Below are positions 9,654-17,364 of a stretch of DNA of 64,000 nt, piece by piece. Made by a program: the position numbers and the translations under genes. Where the stretch lies: assembly GCF_900116615.1 (NCBI RefSeq), contig NZ_FPBF01000002.1, forward strand, positions 372,001 through 436,000, written 5' to 3'. The DNA comes from Algoriphagus locisalis. Lineage in GTDB: Bacteria > Bacteroidota > Bacteroidia > Cytophagales > Cyclobacteriaceae. The first letter of the stretch is position 1; each line of letters opens with the position of its first letter. The notes under the pieces are model-generated. The model saw nothing but the letters and a program-made list of their open reading frames with translations. It did not search any database and was not told the origin of the DNA.

Positions 9654-10493
9654 GTGGCAAAAAAAGATAACAATATCAGGACAGCCTTTTTCCTGAATTT
9701 AGCCTTTACCGTGTTAGAAGTCACAGGTGGTTTGATTTCAGGCAGTATCGCTATTTTAGCAGACTCACTCCATGATTTTGCTGACAGCCTTTCACTGGGT
9801 GCAGGCTGGTACTTCGAAAAGAAATCCAGGAAAGGAAGTACGGATAATTATTCTTATGGATATGCCCGGTTTTCTTTATTGGGTGCGATGATAAACGCGG
9901 TGACATTATTACTCGGATCAATCTATATAGTTTATGCATCTGTTGAGCGAATAATAAATCCACAGAACCCTGATGCATATTGGATGCTTGGCATTTCATT
10001 TTTGGGTATAGCCTTAAATGGAATCGGTGTTTGGAAGTTGAAATCCGGTAAATCGATGAACAAACAGGTTATGATGATTCATCTTTTAGAGGATGCTCTT
10101 GGATGGGTTGCTGTTCTTGTTGGGAGCATTGTCATGTTGCTATTTGATGTTCCAATATTGGATCCTATTCTGGCCATTGTTATTAACCTTACTGTTCTTG
10201 TATTTGCTATGCATAAACTGGTACAGGCACTAAAAATACTGCTTCAAAAAGTTCCGAAGAACATCAATCTCCCTGAACTTCGTCAAAAAATACTTTGCTT
10301 GGACAAAGTTAAAGAGGTTGAGCATTTACATATATGGTCGCTAACAGAGGAAAAAGCTGTGGTCACTGCACATGTTATAGTTTCAGACATTCGATTATTA
10401 TCGGATTCAAGTGCTATAAAAGAGAAGATTCATGCAATTTTAAGCGATATAGATACCGAACATATCAACATTGATCTGAAGAGTTCTGATTGA
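9654..10493 (+). CDS. Cation diffusion facilitator (CDF) transporter, Zn/Co/Cd type
   Basis: 279 residues starting from GTG at 9654, which directly gives AKKDNNIRTAFFLN and keeps a 10-bp distance from the previous stop. Six hydrophobic helices are followed by a cytoplasmic C-terminal domain (about 205-279). The transport site is visible as H40-x3-D44 in TM2 (within ADSLHDFAD) and H143-x3-D147 in TM5 (HLLED), the His/Asp set of Zn/Cd exporters. It works as a proton antiporter in the inner membrane, exporting divalent metal from the cytosol. Part of the metal-resistance run. Confidence 0.92.
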   Translation: MAKKDNNIRTAFFLNLAFTVLEVTGGLISGSIAILADSLHDFADSLSLGAGWYFEKKSRKGSTDNYSYGYARFSLLGAMINAVTLLLGSIYIVYASVERIINPQNPDAYWMLGISFLGIALNGIGVWKLKSGKSMNKQVMMIHLLEDALGWVAVLVGSIVMLLFDVPILDPILAIVINLTVLVFAMHKLVQALKILLQKVPKNINLPELRQKILCLDKVKEVEHLHIWSLTEEKAVVTAHVIVSDIRLLSDSSAIKEKIHAILSDIDTEHINIDLKSSD

Positions 10494-10546
10494 TAATATA
10501 TATTTAAATCTTAAAAATCTTGCTGTCAAAAGATAAGCTAGTCAAC

Positions 10547-11341
10547 ATGCAAAAAACAATCTTTGAGATAACCAAAATGGACTGCCCTTCGGAGGAGAAC
10601 CTTATCAGGATGAATTTGGACGGTATTTCCAGTATTGAAAATTTGGAATTTGATATCCCAAACCGGAAACTGACAGTTTTTCATCAAGGGGAAATTGAAG
10701 CCATCGAAAAGTCTGTTGTGGACTTAAATTTAGGAGGGAGGAAAATTTCCACCGAGAAGACTGACCAATCGGTCTTTAAAGAACACACTCACCAAAAAAA
10801 GTTACTATGGTCTGTCCTTGCAATAAATTTTGCGTTTTTTCTAATCGAAATGACCACAGGAATTATTTCCAAATCTATGGGGCTGGTTGCCGATAGCTTG
10901 GATATGCTTGCGGATAGCTTTGTGTATGGGATAAGTTTATTTGCAGTGGGGGGAACAATATATAGGAAAAAGCGGATTGCTAAATGGGCTGGATATTTTC
11001 AGATCATACTTGCGATCATCGGATTTGTAGAGGTATTAAGAAGATTTTTTGGAGTCGAGAAGCTTCCGGATTTTTCAACAATGATTATTGTCTCAATTCT
11101 TGCCCTCATGGCGAATGGAATTTGTCTTTATCTGTTGCAAAAATCGAAAAGCAAAGAAGAGGCTCATATGAAAGCAAGTATGATTTTTACTTCAAATGAT
11201 GTGATTATTAATTTAGGTGTAATTGCCGCAGGCCTATTAGTTCATTGGCTAGAATCCAGTACGCCAGATCTGGTTATAGGAACAATTGTTTTTGTCTTGG
11301 TTGTTCAAGGGGCATTTAGAATTTTAAAAGTGAGCAAATAG
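10547..11341 (+). CDS. CDF-like cation transporter with N-terminal HMA-like domain
   Basis: I chose ATG 10547 over the TTG nine codons upstream. Residues 1-65 form an HMA-like ferredoxin fold, but the metal loop reads KMDCPSEEN, keeping only one Cys of the usual CxxC. The rest has five or six helices with DSLDMLADS in TM2 (D-x3-D). The TM5 counterpart reads TSNDVIINLG instead of the H/D-x3-D of zinc CDFs, so the transport site is atypical. It follows the canonical CDF by about 50 bp and may be a specialised or regulatory partner. Substrate unknown. Confidence 0.8.
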   Translation: MQKTIFEITKMDCPSEENLIRMNLDGISSIENLEFDIPNRKLTVFHQGEIEAIEKSVVDLNLGGRKISTEKTDQSVFKEHTHQKKLLWSVLAINFAFFLIEMTTGIISKSMGLVADSLDMLADSFVYGISLFAVGGTIYRKKRIAKWAGYFQIILAIIGFVEVLRRFFGVEKLPDFSTMIIVSILALMANGICLYLLQKSKSKEEAHMKASMIFTSNDVIINLGVIAAGLLVHWLESSTPDLVIGTIVFVLVVQGAFRILKVSK

Positions 11342-11467
11342 AAAAACATGAAGTGATTTTATTCGAAATAACGGTAGGTAAGGATAATTTCAGACTAAGT
11401 AAAAATATTTGATTTTAGGATATTGACGTTGCAGAGTATTGGATTTTTAAAACAAAAGTAAAAATGT

Positions 11468-11487
11468 ATTTAAGCATTTGCTTAAAT
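11468..11487. promoter_or_regulatory. Perfect inverted repeat, probable ArsR-family operator
   Basis: ATTTAAGCA-TT-TGCTTAAAT is a perfect 9-2-9 inverted repeat 25 bp upstream of the ArsR-family start. Its length and imperfect AT-rich arms resemble SmtB/CadC 12-2-12 type operators. It covers the TTTG of the promoter next to it, which suggests repression by blocking RNA polymerase. Confidence 0.75.
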
Positions 11488-11507
11488 AAGAAGTTTTCTT
11501 ATTTTTG
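11477..11507 (+). promoter_or_regulatory. Bacteroidota-type promoter (TTTG-N19-TATTTTTG)
   Basis: TTTG at 11477-11480 is followed after exactly 19 bp by TATTTTTG at 11500-11507, a full match to the Bacteroidota consensus TTTG-N19..21-TAnnTTTG. The start codon is at 11513, only 5 bp beyond, so transcription should start at or next to the ATG and the mRNA may be leaderless. It drives the ArsR-merTP unit. Confidence 0.7.
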
Positions 11508-11512
11508 TATTC

Positions 11513-11887
11513 ATGGATATCATTTCTTGTATTAGGCAACAAGCGGACGTTGAACAACTAAACCGCTGCAAAAGCCGAGTTTTTGAGCTTCACGAATCCT
11601 TCGACTATTTATCAAAGGGACTTGAGCTGGCTGGGAATAAGGTCAGGTTGAAAATTCTTTTCCTGCTTTATGAAGAGAAACAACTATGTGTATGTGATTT
11701 GAGTGATATTCTAGGAATGACCATATCGGCAATTTCTCAACATCTCAGGAAACTCAAAAATCAGAAGGTCATCGAAGCTGAAAGACAAGCGCAAACTATT
11801 TTCTACTCCTTAGCTGAAGAGTATAAAATCCTGCTTAAACCGATATTCACATTAATTGAGGAAAATAAAGTTTTCGAAACTGTATGA
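11513..11887 (+). CDS. ArsR/SmtB-family metal-sensing repressor
   Basis: 124 residues with a winged helix-turn-helix. The alpha-3 metal box KQLCVCDLSD gives Cys59 and Cys61. The recognition helix follows in AISQHLRKLKNQ, and the wing in RQAQTIFYSL. Extra Cys6 and Cys19 near the N-terminus would allow a CadC-type alpha3N thiolate site for soft metals (Cd, Pb or Hg). It is the first gene of the unit with merTP (overlap by 4 bp, ATGA) and has a perfect inverted repeat over its promoter, so autoregulation is likely. The metal is inferred from Cys placement and the mer neighbour. Confidence 0.9.
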   Translation: MDIISCIRQQADVEQLNRCKSRVFELHESFDYLSKGLELAGNKVRLKILFLLYEEKQLCVCDLSDILGMTISAISQHLRKLKNQKVIEAERQAQTIFYSLAEEYKILLKPIFTLIEENKVFETV

Positions 11888-12483
11888 AGAAAGATAATAC
11901 ACTAATCGGCGCAGGAGTTCTATCATCCTTTACGGCTTCCATATGTTGCATTACTCCTGTTTTTGCTCTTGTCGCGGGAACAAGCGGGATCGCATCCACT
12001 TTTTCCTGGCTTGAATCAGCAAGACCTTACTTTATTGCTTTTACAATTTTGACTCTTGGTTTTGCTTGGTATCAGATTTTGAAACCTAAAAGAGAAGCGG
12101 ATTGCCATTGCGAAACGCCGGCTAAACCGAAGTTGATTGAAACTAAAACATTTTTGGGTATTTTGACTGCATTTGCTATGCTCATGCTTGCCTTTCCAAG
12201 TTACTCGCACATCTTCTACCCCAAGACAGGAAGCCAGACGGAACTGGTTGACAATGAAAATCTTCAGACCGTAGAGTTTTCTATCAATGGGATGACATGC
12301 ACAAGTTGTGAAGAACATGTAAACCATGAAGTGAATAAACTTTCTGGAATAATCAGCTCGACCACATCATATGATAACGGCAATGCTGTTATACAGTTTG
12401 ACAGCTTAAAAACGAATGTTTCTGAAATTGAAACAGCAATAAATAGCACAGGATACAAAGTAACAGAAAGAAAGGAAAAGTAA
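11884..12483 (+). CDS. merTP: Mercuric transport protein, MerT-MerP fusion
   Basis: 199 residues. The MerT half (1-115) has three hydrophobic helices, the vicinal pair Cys21-Cys22 in SICCITP within the first helix, and a second pair C74-x-C76 in the loop. After a linker, a MerP/HMA domain (about 128-199) carries the metal motif M-T-C139-T-S-C142. The fusion would bind Hg(II) outside and pass it into the cytosol. Its start overlaps the ArsR stop by 4 bp. No mercuric reductase or lyase follows in the next 12 kb, which is odd for a detoxification system that imports its substrate. Confidence 0.9.
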   Translation: MKKDNTLIGAGVLSSFTASICCITPVFALVAGTSGIASTFSWLESARPYFIAFTILTLGFAWYQILKPKREADCHCETPAKPKLIETKTFLGILTAFAMLMLAFPSYSHIFYPKTGSQTELVDNENLQTVEFSINGMTCTSCEEHVNHEVNKLSGIISSTTSYDNGNAVIQFDSLKTNVSEIETAINSTGYKVTERKEK

Positions 12484-12488
12484 TTAGC

Positions 12489-12698
12489 ATGAATGCCCTA
12501 CTTAAATCAATAATCACCTGCCCTGAGTGCGGAAATCAAAAAGAAGAAACCATGCCGACAGACGCCTGTCAATTCTTTTATGAATGTGAGAATTGTAAAG
12601 TGATATTAAAACCTAAGAAGGGAGATTGCTGTGTTTATTGCTCCTATGGAACAGTGCCTTGTCCTCCTATTCAAGATAACAAGCCTTGTTGTTCTTAA
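12489..12698 (+). CDS. GDCCVxC domain protein
   Basis: 69 residues with Cys-rich zinc-ribbon-like pairs: ITCPECG, ACQFFYECENC, then the signature GDCCVYCSYG and PCPPIQ, ending in PCC. This matches the GDCCVxC (seleno)protein family often found beside mer genes; here all positions are Cys, none is a UGA. It starts 5 bp after merTP and is the last gene of the ArsR-regulated unit. A thiol-metal handling role is likely but unproven. Confidence 0.85.
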   Translation: MNALLKSIITCPECGNQKEETMPTDACQFFYECENCKVILKPKKGDCCVYCSYGTVPCPPIQDNKPCCS

Positions 12699-12876
12699 AC
12701 ATTGAAAAAATATAAATATTGATAGCCCCTATTTATCTTCATAGAGTAATATCTGGCGTTACAAATTTTTCAATTCATTAGGGTTTGCAATTCTAAATCA
12801 TTTTTAGCCATCAATTGCAAGTAGTCATTTTTCCCTTTATCCAGCTTTTTTGCCTCTGCACCGTGTTGTAAGAGCA

Positions 12877-12884
12877 GTTTTATG
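12877..12884. repeat. Target-site duplication, left copy (GTTTTATG)
   Basis: GTTTTATG directly abuts the left end of the IS256-family element and is repeated at 14242-14249. Eight bp is normal for this family, and removing one copy plus the element restores the ankyrin reading frame. Confidence 0.92.
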
Positions 12885-14241
12885 GACACTATCCCGAAAA
12901 GTGTGTAAATGAATTTTAAGGTTGGTTAGAATTTTAGACGGTTTTCAAACATAATCATAAATTGGTTTAGGATTGTTCCCCAATCCCGGATTGGCATTGT
13001 CCATTTTTTGGTGGATTCGTTGACAGCCAGGAATACGGACTTCATCACTGCTTCGTCGGTTGGATAGGAAAGTTTATTCTTGGTGTATTTTCTGATTTTC
13101 CCATTCAGGTTTTCGATGATATTGGTCGTGTAGATGATCTTTCTGATTTCCATGGGAAAAGCCAGGAATGCAGTCAGTTCCTCCCAGTTATCCCTCCAGC
13201 TTTTGATCGCATAGCCGTATTTCTGACTCCATACGGACTCTAACTGATCCAATGCAAGGGCTGCTGCTTCACGGTTTGGAGCCGTGTAGATTTCCTTCAT
13301 ATCAGCTGTAAATGCCTTCCTGTCCTTCCATACCACATAACGACAGGCATTCCGGATCTGATGGACAATGCAGATTTGCTTCGTGGACTCGGGAAAAACT
13401 GATCTGATTGCATCTGTAAAGCCTTTCAGGTTATCCGTGGCGGTGATCAGGATATCCTGGACGCCTCTGGATCTCAAATCTGTCAATACACTCAGCCAGA
13501 AGGCTGCCGATTCGTTCTTTCCCAACCAAAGACCGAGAACTTCCTTTTTGCCATCCGTGCGTAGGCCTATGGCTATATAAATGGTTTTGTCGATCACTCT
13601 GGAGTTCTCTCTGACTTTAAACACAATCCCATCCATCCAAACGATGCAATAGACTGATTCGAGTGGTCTGTTTTGCCACAGGGTAATATCCTGGGAAACA
13701 CGCTCGGTGATCCGCGATATGGCGGAGGTGGAAAGTTCGATGTTATAGAGTTCCCTGATCTGTTCCTCGATATCGCTCACACTCATGCCCTTGGCATACA
13801 GGGAGATGATGATGTTTTCTACTCCCTGGGCCATGTTTTTACGCTTGGGCACAAGAGCAGGAGTAAAAGATGCGTCTCTGTCGCGGGGAACCTGAATCTC
13901 GGATACCCCAAACTGGTTTTTGATTTTTTTCTTACTGTGGCCGTTTCGGGTGTTGTCACCGGCAGAAGTCTGGTGCTTATCGTATCCCAGATGGGAATCC
14001 AGTTCACCTTCCAGGATCTGTTCGACCCCACGCTTCTGGATCTGGGCAAGGAAAGAGTACAACTCTTCACCTGTTTTAAACTGCTTGAGGAATTCCTCGC
14101 TTAGGACATCTTCTTTTTTCATAGCTTTAAATGTGTAAAGTTACCCCGAAAAGTTATTTCCGTAATTTTTCCAGGCCTTTCAATGGGCCGAAAAATTCCA
14201 GAATAACTTTCCTACACTTACACACTTAATGGGATGCTACC
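12885..14241 (-). mobile_element. IS256-family insertion sequence, complete, 1357 bp
   Basis: The left end reads GACACTATCCCGAAAAGTGT and the right end, reverse-complemented, reads GGTAGCATCCCATTAAGTGT; both continue GTAA(A/G)TG. The terminal inverted repeats thus share ATCCC and AAGTGTGTAA. The element is flanked by the 8-bp duplication GTTTTATG and encodes one intact transposase at 12926-14122. Intact ends and duplication suggest a recent insertion that could still move. Confidence 0.93.
12926..14122 (-). CDS. IS256-family (Mutator-like) DDE transposase
   Basis: 398 residues, usual family length. The DDE catalytic residues are visible in the usual surroundings: Asp in [10 protein letters not shown], Asp in [10 protein letters not shown], and Glu in [14 protein letters not shown], the Mutator-type signature. 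The [13 protein letters not shown] segment preceding the insertion domain is also typical. It catalyses cut or copy of the surrounding 1357-bp element. No frameshift or stop was seen, so the enzyme is probably active. Confidence 0.96.
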   Translation of the reverse strand: MKKEDVLSEEFLKQFKTGEELYSFLAQIQKRGVEQILEGELDSHLGYDKHQTSAGDNTRNGHSKKKIKNQFGVSEIQVPRDRDASFTPALVPKRKNMAQGVENIIISLYAKGMSVSDIEEQIRELYNIELSTSAISRITERVSQDITLWQNRPLESVYCIVWMDGIVFKVRENSRVIDKTIYIAIGLRTDGKKEVLGLWLGKNESAAFWLSVLTDLRSRGVQDILITATDNLKGFTDAIRSVFPESTKQICIVHQIRNACRYVVWKDRKAFTADMKEIYTAPNREAAALALDQLESVWSQKYGYAIKSWRDNWEELTAFLAFPMEIRKIIYTTNIIENLNGKIRKYTKNKLSYPTDEAVMKSVFLAVNESTKKWTMPIRDWGTILNQFMIMFENRLKF

Positions 14242-14249
14242 GTTTTATG
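14242..14249. repeat. Target-site duplication, right copy (GTTTTATG)
   Basis: Second copy of GTTTTATG, directly abutting the right end of the IS256-family element; see the left copy at 12877-12884. Confidence 0.92.
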
Positions 14250-14794
14250 CAATCGACTTGGTGGAATTTATTTACTGTATCGTTTGATTGTAATGAATGG
14301 ATTGCCCAGCCAAGTGGGGTGCTGTTATAAGTCTTGTCTTGTCCATCAATTTTGGTCCCAGACCTTATTAGCCGGTCGACTAATTTATCCCTACCACAAA
14401 ATGCTGCCCAGTGCAATGCAGTTTCACCATTGTTCTGATACGTATAATGAATGTCAGCACCTCTTTCAATATAAAATATTCCGAGTTTTTAAGCGTGAAG
14501 ACTGGCTGCAGCAAGAATGGGAGTTCCACCACCATTAATTTTGTTGCCATCTATTTTTGCTCCATTTTCCAAGAAAATCTTTGCAAATATGATTCCATCA
14601 TCATCCGAAATTTTTCTCGCAAAAATAGCATCGCAAATCCTATGAAGTGGGTGTTCTTTTTGTCTACAAAAAAATTCGAAAGGAATCGTAATTCCTTCGT
14701 TTGCCAGATTAGGATTTTCTGAAAGTAATTTAGCCAGCACCTGAAAATCTTTTCTCTCAATCAATTTTTTGACCTTTTGTGTAAATATTTTCAT

Positions 14795-15223
14795 TTTAAT
14801 CAGGGTTATGGCTTCAAATTAAAGTCTTAATAAATAGTTTCCAGATTGTTTTCAGCATGAAAATAATCATTTTTCATTGCATCAAACTCCATATTTCCCT
14901 TTTTAGGAGCAACTCAAATTTACTACTTTTCTGAAAAAGGAATATGGCTTATTAGAGCTTCTATATCAGACTACCTTTATTTACCGCTATCTTGAAACAG
15001 TATATTAGATAGCCTATACTTTTGATATAGCTAGATGAATTTTGGAGAATTAAAAAGGGCAACAATCTGAGAGTATTAATTATATAAATACATCTTTACT
15101 CTTTTACTTTTTTTTAAAAACAACTCTGAAAATCAATCAAATTATCTAATTATCTGGTCAGCAATAAAATTTTCGGGAACTGCCCTCATATAGGGAGGAA
15201 CTTGCTAGTTTAAATTGTCACTA
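14795..15223. other. Non-coding AT-rich stretch with degraded repeat copy
   Basis: No convincing gene is present in these 430 bp between the ankyrin pseudogene and the defence island. The only structure found is the repeat at 15080-15180, which resembles the other edge of the island. Confidence 0.6.
15080..15180 (+). repeat. Left copy of imperfect direct repeat flanking the defence island
   Basis: TTATATAAATACATCTTTACT here matches TTATATAAAAACATCTTTACT at 25400, followed by a shared T-rich run. A second block, TTATCTGGT...GCAATAAAATTTTC-GGAAC, matches the 25488-25527 stretch that contains the start of the 66-residue gene at 25498. The copy here has lost the ATG and looks like a decayed remnant. 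Spacing between copies is about 10.3 kb. Confidence 0.6.
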
Positions 15224-15661
15224 TTATTCTTGATTTGATGCCTCCAAAATATTTATAGCCAAAAAAGAGAATGCATGGACAATTTTAGTTCTTTGAGTAA
15301 ACTTGGTGTATTTTTCACCTTCAAAATTAAGATGGATATGCTCTGACCAGCTGTGGAACTCGCCATTTTTTGCATCGTATTTAAATTCATGAGCTAATTT
15401 GTTTCTCAATCTATTTAGCTCTGTCAAAGAATAAATTATAGAATCTGAATGTGGTGATTGCCCCAACAGGTGTTTCAATCTGATTACTTTTGAGTAAAAG
15501 GACAACTTCTCTGGATCAGGGTCTCCCATTCTCTTTAAGGCTATCTCAATTATCTTTTCAAGAAAAACATGACCATTTAATAGTATTAAGGAATAGTCGG
15601 AAAATCTGTCCAAATTGCCCCAGACAGCTAATTCTAATAAAGGATCTACTTTATCTCCCAT
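15224..15661 (-). CDS. HEPN-like small protein, last gene of the extended type III R-M operon
   Basis: 145 residues, all helical in appearance, no signal or membrane segment. It contains R86-N-K-L-A-H91, matching the R-x4..6-H motif of HEPN RNases and their inactive relatives, with polar residues (ELNR) just before it. HEPN proteins usually act as RNA-cutting toxins in defence and toxin-antitoxin systems. It starts 11 bp after the stop of the 558-residue gene, so it is probably translated from the same mRNA as the restriction genes. HEPN assignment rests on one short motif and helical content; other four-helix families could also carry it. Confidence 0.55.
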   Translation of the reverse strand: MGDKVDPLLELAVWGNLDRFSDYSLILLNGHVFLEKIIEIALKRMGDPDPEKLSFYSKVIRLKHLLGQSPHSDSIIYSLTELNRLRNKLAHEFKYDAKNGEFHSWSEHIHLNFEGEKYTKFTQRTKIVHAFSFLAINILEASNQE

Positions 15662-15672
15662 ATTCTAGTATA

Positions 15673-17325
15673 TCATCTAAGAAACTTTAAGAATCGTTCT
15701 GCAAAACCGTAGGGAATACGCCTGTGAGAAGGAATGAGTTTATTTATAGTATTTGAGAATGCTGGAACAAATTTTTTATCCCGGAAATGATTATCAAACA
15801 TTCCCCAAATCCTTTTTGGAGATTCAGTTAGGTAAGCCTCTGAATTTTCCCAATCCGAAACATGAGTTAACAACATCCTTTTAACACATACCTTCTTGTT
15901 AATCAATCCCTTAGTTAATTCTTCAAATCGGTCACTAAAAACATCTGCAAATAATGCTGTTTGAAAAACCTTCTCATTAACAACTAACAAAGGGAAAACA
16001 TGGATCTGTTTACCTACCGGAAATCCTTTGTCAAACAAAGGTGCCTTTTCCAATAGGTTTGAAACAGAATTATAAACTTGGTCTACTCCAAAACGATCAA
16101 AAAATTCATCTCTACCTAATTTATATAAATCCTCAATATCTCCACCATATTTTGAATTATCATTGACACTCCCTCCCTTAATTTGACCCACAATAATTTT
16201 GTTATTGTATCGAAAATAAAAATCCGAAAATTCACTTCCACCCTTCGAATCTGGAGTAATTAGCTGATTAAGAGTTAAAAAAATAGAGTGGCGATATTCT
16301 TTGAATATTCTTGAAAGAATACCACAACAATATTGCTCGAAAAACCTACCAAAATGGCCTCCTAATTCTTCTATAGCTTTATCTTGTTCTGATCTATCCT
16401 TGCAACCTTCTTTTAGGCAATCAAACCAAAAGTCATTTATAAACTGTGAATAGCATTTTTCTACTAAAAAAACAGAATCTGAAAGAAGATAGTCATTATC
16501 ATTTACCTTTATCAATGGAGATTTTCTTATTCCAATAAACTTATATAGATCTTTATTCTTAGTCCTTTCACTTAAGGCCTCTAAAAATGAATCTATCTCT
16601 TTAGAAGGATAACAAAAACCAAATTTTTTATCCTCATAGGATTCATGCATTAATACCCTTTGGACTCTTTGTAGAAATTCATTGGGTAAGCATCCATAGT
16701 TATTCTTGAAATATTGGATCAACTTCTTTGAATACTTTTCCACTTTTGAAAAGTATTCTATCAACAGAAACCCTCTATAAATAGTAAAAACAGGATTGGA
16801 CTCAATGGATAATTCATTGATAGGCAATAATGCCGGATTCAAATTTTCGAAACTTGGATTCTTTAAAGTTTCCTCCGAACTGTCACCGATTTTTATTAAC
16901 TCAGAATTTACAGCTAAAATATATTTAAAGAGATTCTCCCATTGATCAGCATTCTCAAATTCAAAATCATCAATAGGTAGAATCTCTTGACTTTGTGTAA
17001 CTTCTTCCATCGCAAACAAAAACGTACCTCTGTGAAAAATTGCAGGTATTGCCAATCCTACAAAGTGGGTAGTTAAAACTCGAAAACATGATTTGAAGTG
17101 CAGATCTGACTTTAGAAGATATCGCAAAATCTTTATTTGCGTTTCAAAACTATGATCAAACTGAGTTTGATTTTTCGGCTTTAACAAGTAGTTCAAATAT
17201 GCCAACTCAAATAAAATAGCATCTTTCGACAACCCTTCTAAAAAAGATATACGAGACGTCGGATCTTCATTGAAAAAGGAAGAGTATTCTAAAATTACTG
17301 TAGCTTTTGGAGCTAATCTTGACAT
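15673..17325 (-). CDS. Unknown protein with possible PD-(D/E)xK-like (QxK) nuclease core
   Basis: 550 residues from the ATG at 17325 (an ATG eight codons earlier is also possible). No family was recognised. The N-terminal two thirds looks helical. Near residues 370-390 it reads EFSDFYFRYNNKIIVGQIKG: an Asp followed by two strands and Q-x-K, the arrangement of PD-(D/E)xK nucleases in which Glu is replaced by Gln, as in some restriction and Mrr-like enzymes. A few residues later comes a Gly-rich KYGGDIEDL segment. It is 39 bp downstream of the proteasome-like gene and 11 bp upstream of the HEPN-like gene, inside the restriction operon. Nuclease activity is a hypothesis only. Confidence 0.6.
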   Translation of the reverse strand: MSRLAPKATVILEYSSFFNEDPTSRISFLEGLSKDAILFELAYLNYLLKPKNQTQFDHSFETQIKILRYLLKSDLHFKSCFRVLTTHFVGLAIPAIFHRGTFLFAMEEVTQSQEILPIDDFEFENADQWENLFKYILAVNSELIKIGDSSEETLKNPSFENLNPALLPINELSIESNPVFTIYRGFLLIEYFSKVEKYSKKLIQYFKNNYGCLPNEFLQRVQRVLMHESYEDKKFGFCYPSKEIDSFLEALSERTKNKDLYKFIGIRKSPLIKVNDNDYLLSDSVFLVEKCYSQFINDFWFDCLKEGCKDRSEQDKAIEELGGHFGRFFEQYCCGILSRIFKEYRHSIFLTLNQLITPDSKGGSEFSDFYFRYNNKIIVGQIKGGSVNDNSKYGGDIEDLYKLGRDEFFDRFGVDQVYNSVSNLLEKAPLFDKGFPVGKQIHVFPLLVVNEKVFQTALFADVFSDRFEELTKGLINKKVCVKRMLLTHVSDWENSEAYLTESPKRIWGMFDNHFRDKKFVPAFSNTINKLIPSHRRIPYGFAERFLKFLR

Positions 17326-17364
17326 TACGACTAAATGTATTTTTTGCAACAGCTATCAATAGAA

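Larger units (their letters stand above)
12770..14794 (-). pseudogene. Ankyrin-repeat protein gene broken by an IS and a nonsense codon
   Basis: The N-terminal part (14794 down to 14492) reads as ankyrin-like sequence starting MKIFTQKVKKLI and ending GGTPILAAASLHA, then an in-frame TAA at 14491-14489. The same frame continues beyond it with ankyrin sequence (IERGADIHYT, GETALHWAAFCGRDKLVDRL, STPLGWAIHS). Repeat length is exactly preserved if the TAA replaces one residue, so it looks like a point mutation. The gene is then cut by the IS at 12885-14241. Joining across the element with one copy of the 8-bp duplication restores the frame (DCI-KLLLQHGAEAKKLDKG), ending at a TGA at 12772-12770. Original function unknown. 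Confidence 0.88.

Noticed and set aside
13368..14138. Plus-strand frames across the transposase
   Set aside because: Antisense to an intact IS256 transposase with all catalytic residues.
14284..14722. Plus-strand frames next to the IS
   Set aside because: The minus strand of the same stretch reads as ankyrin repeats.
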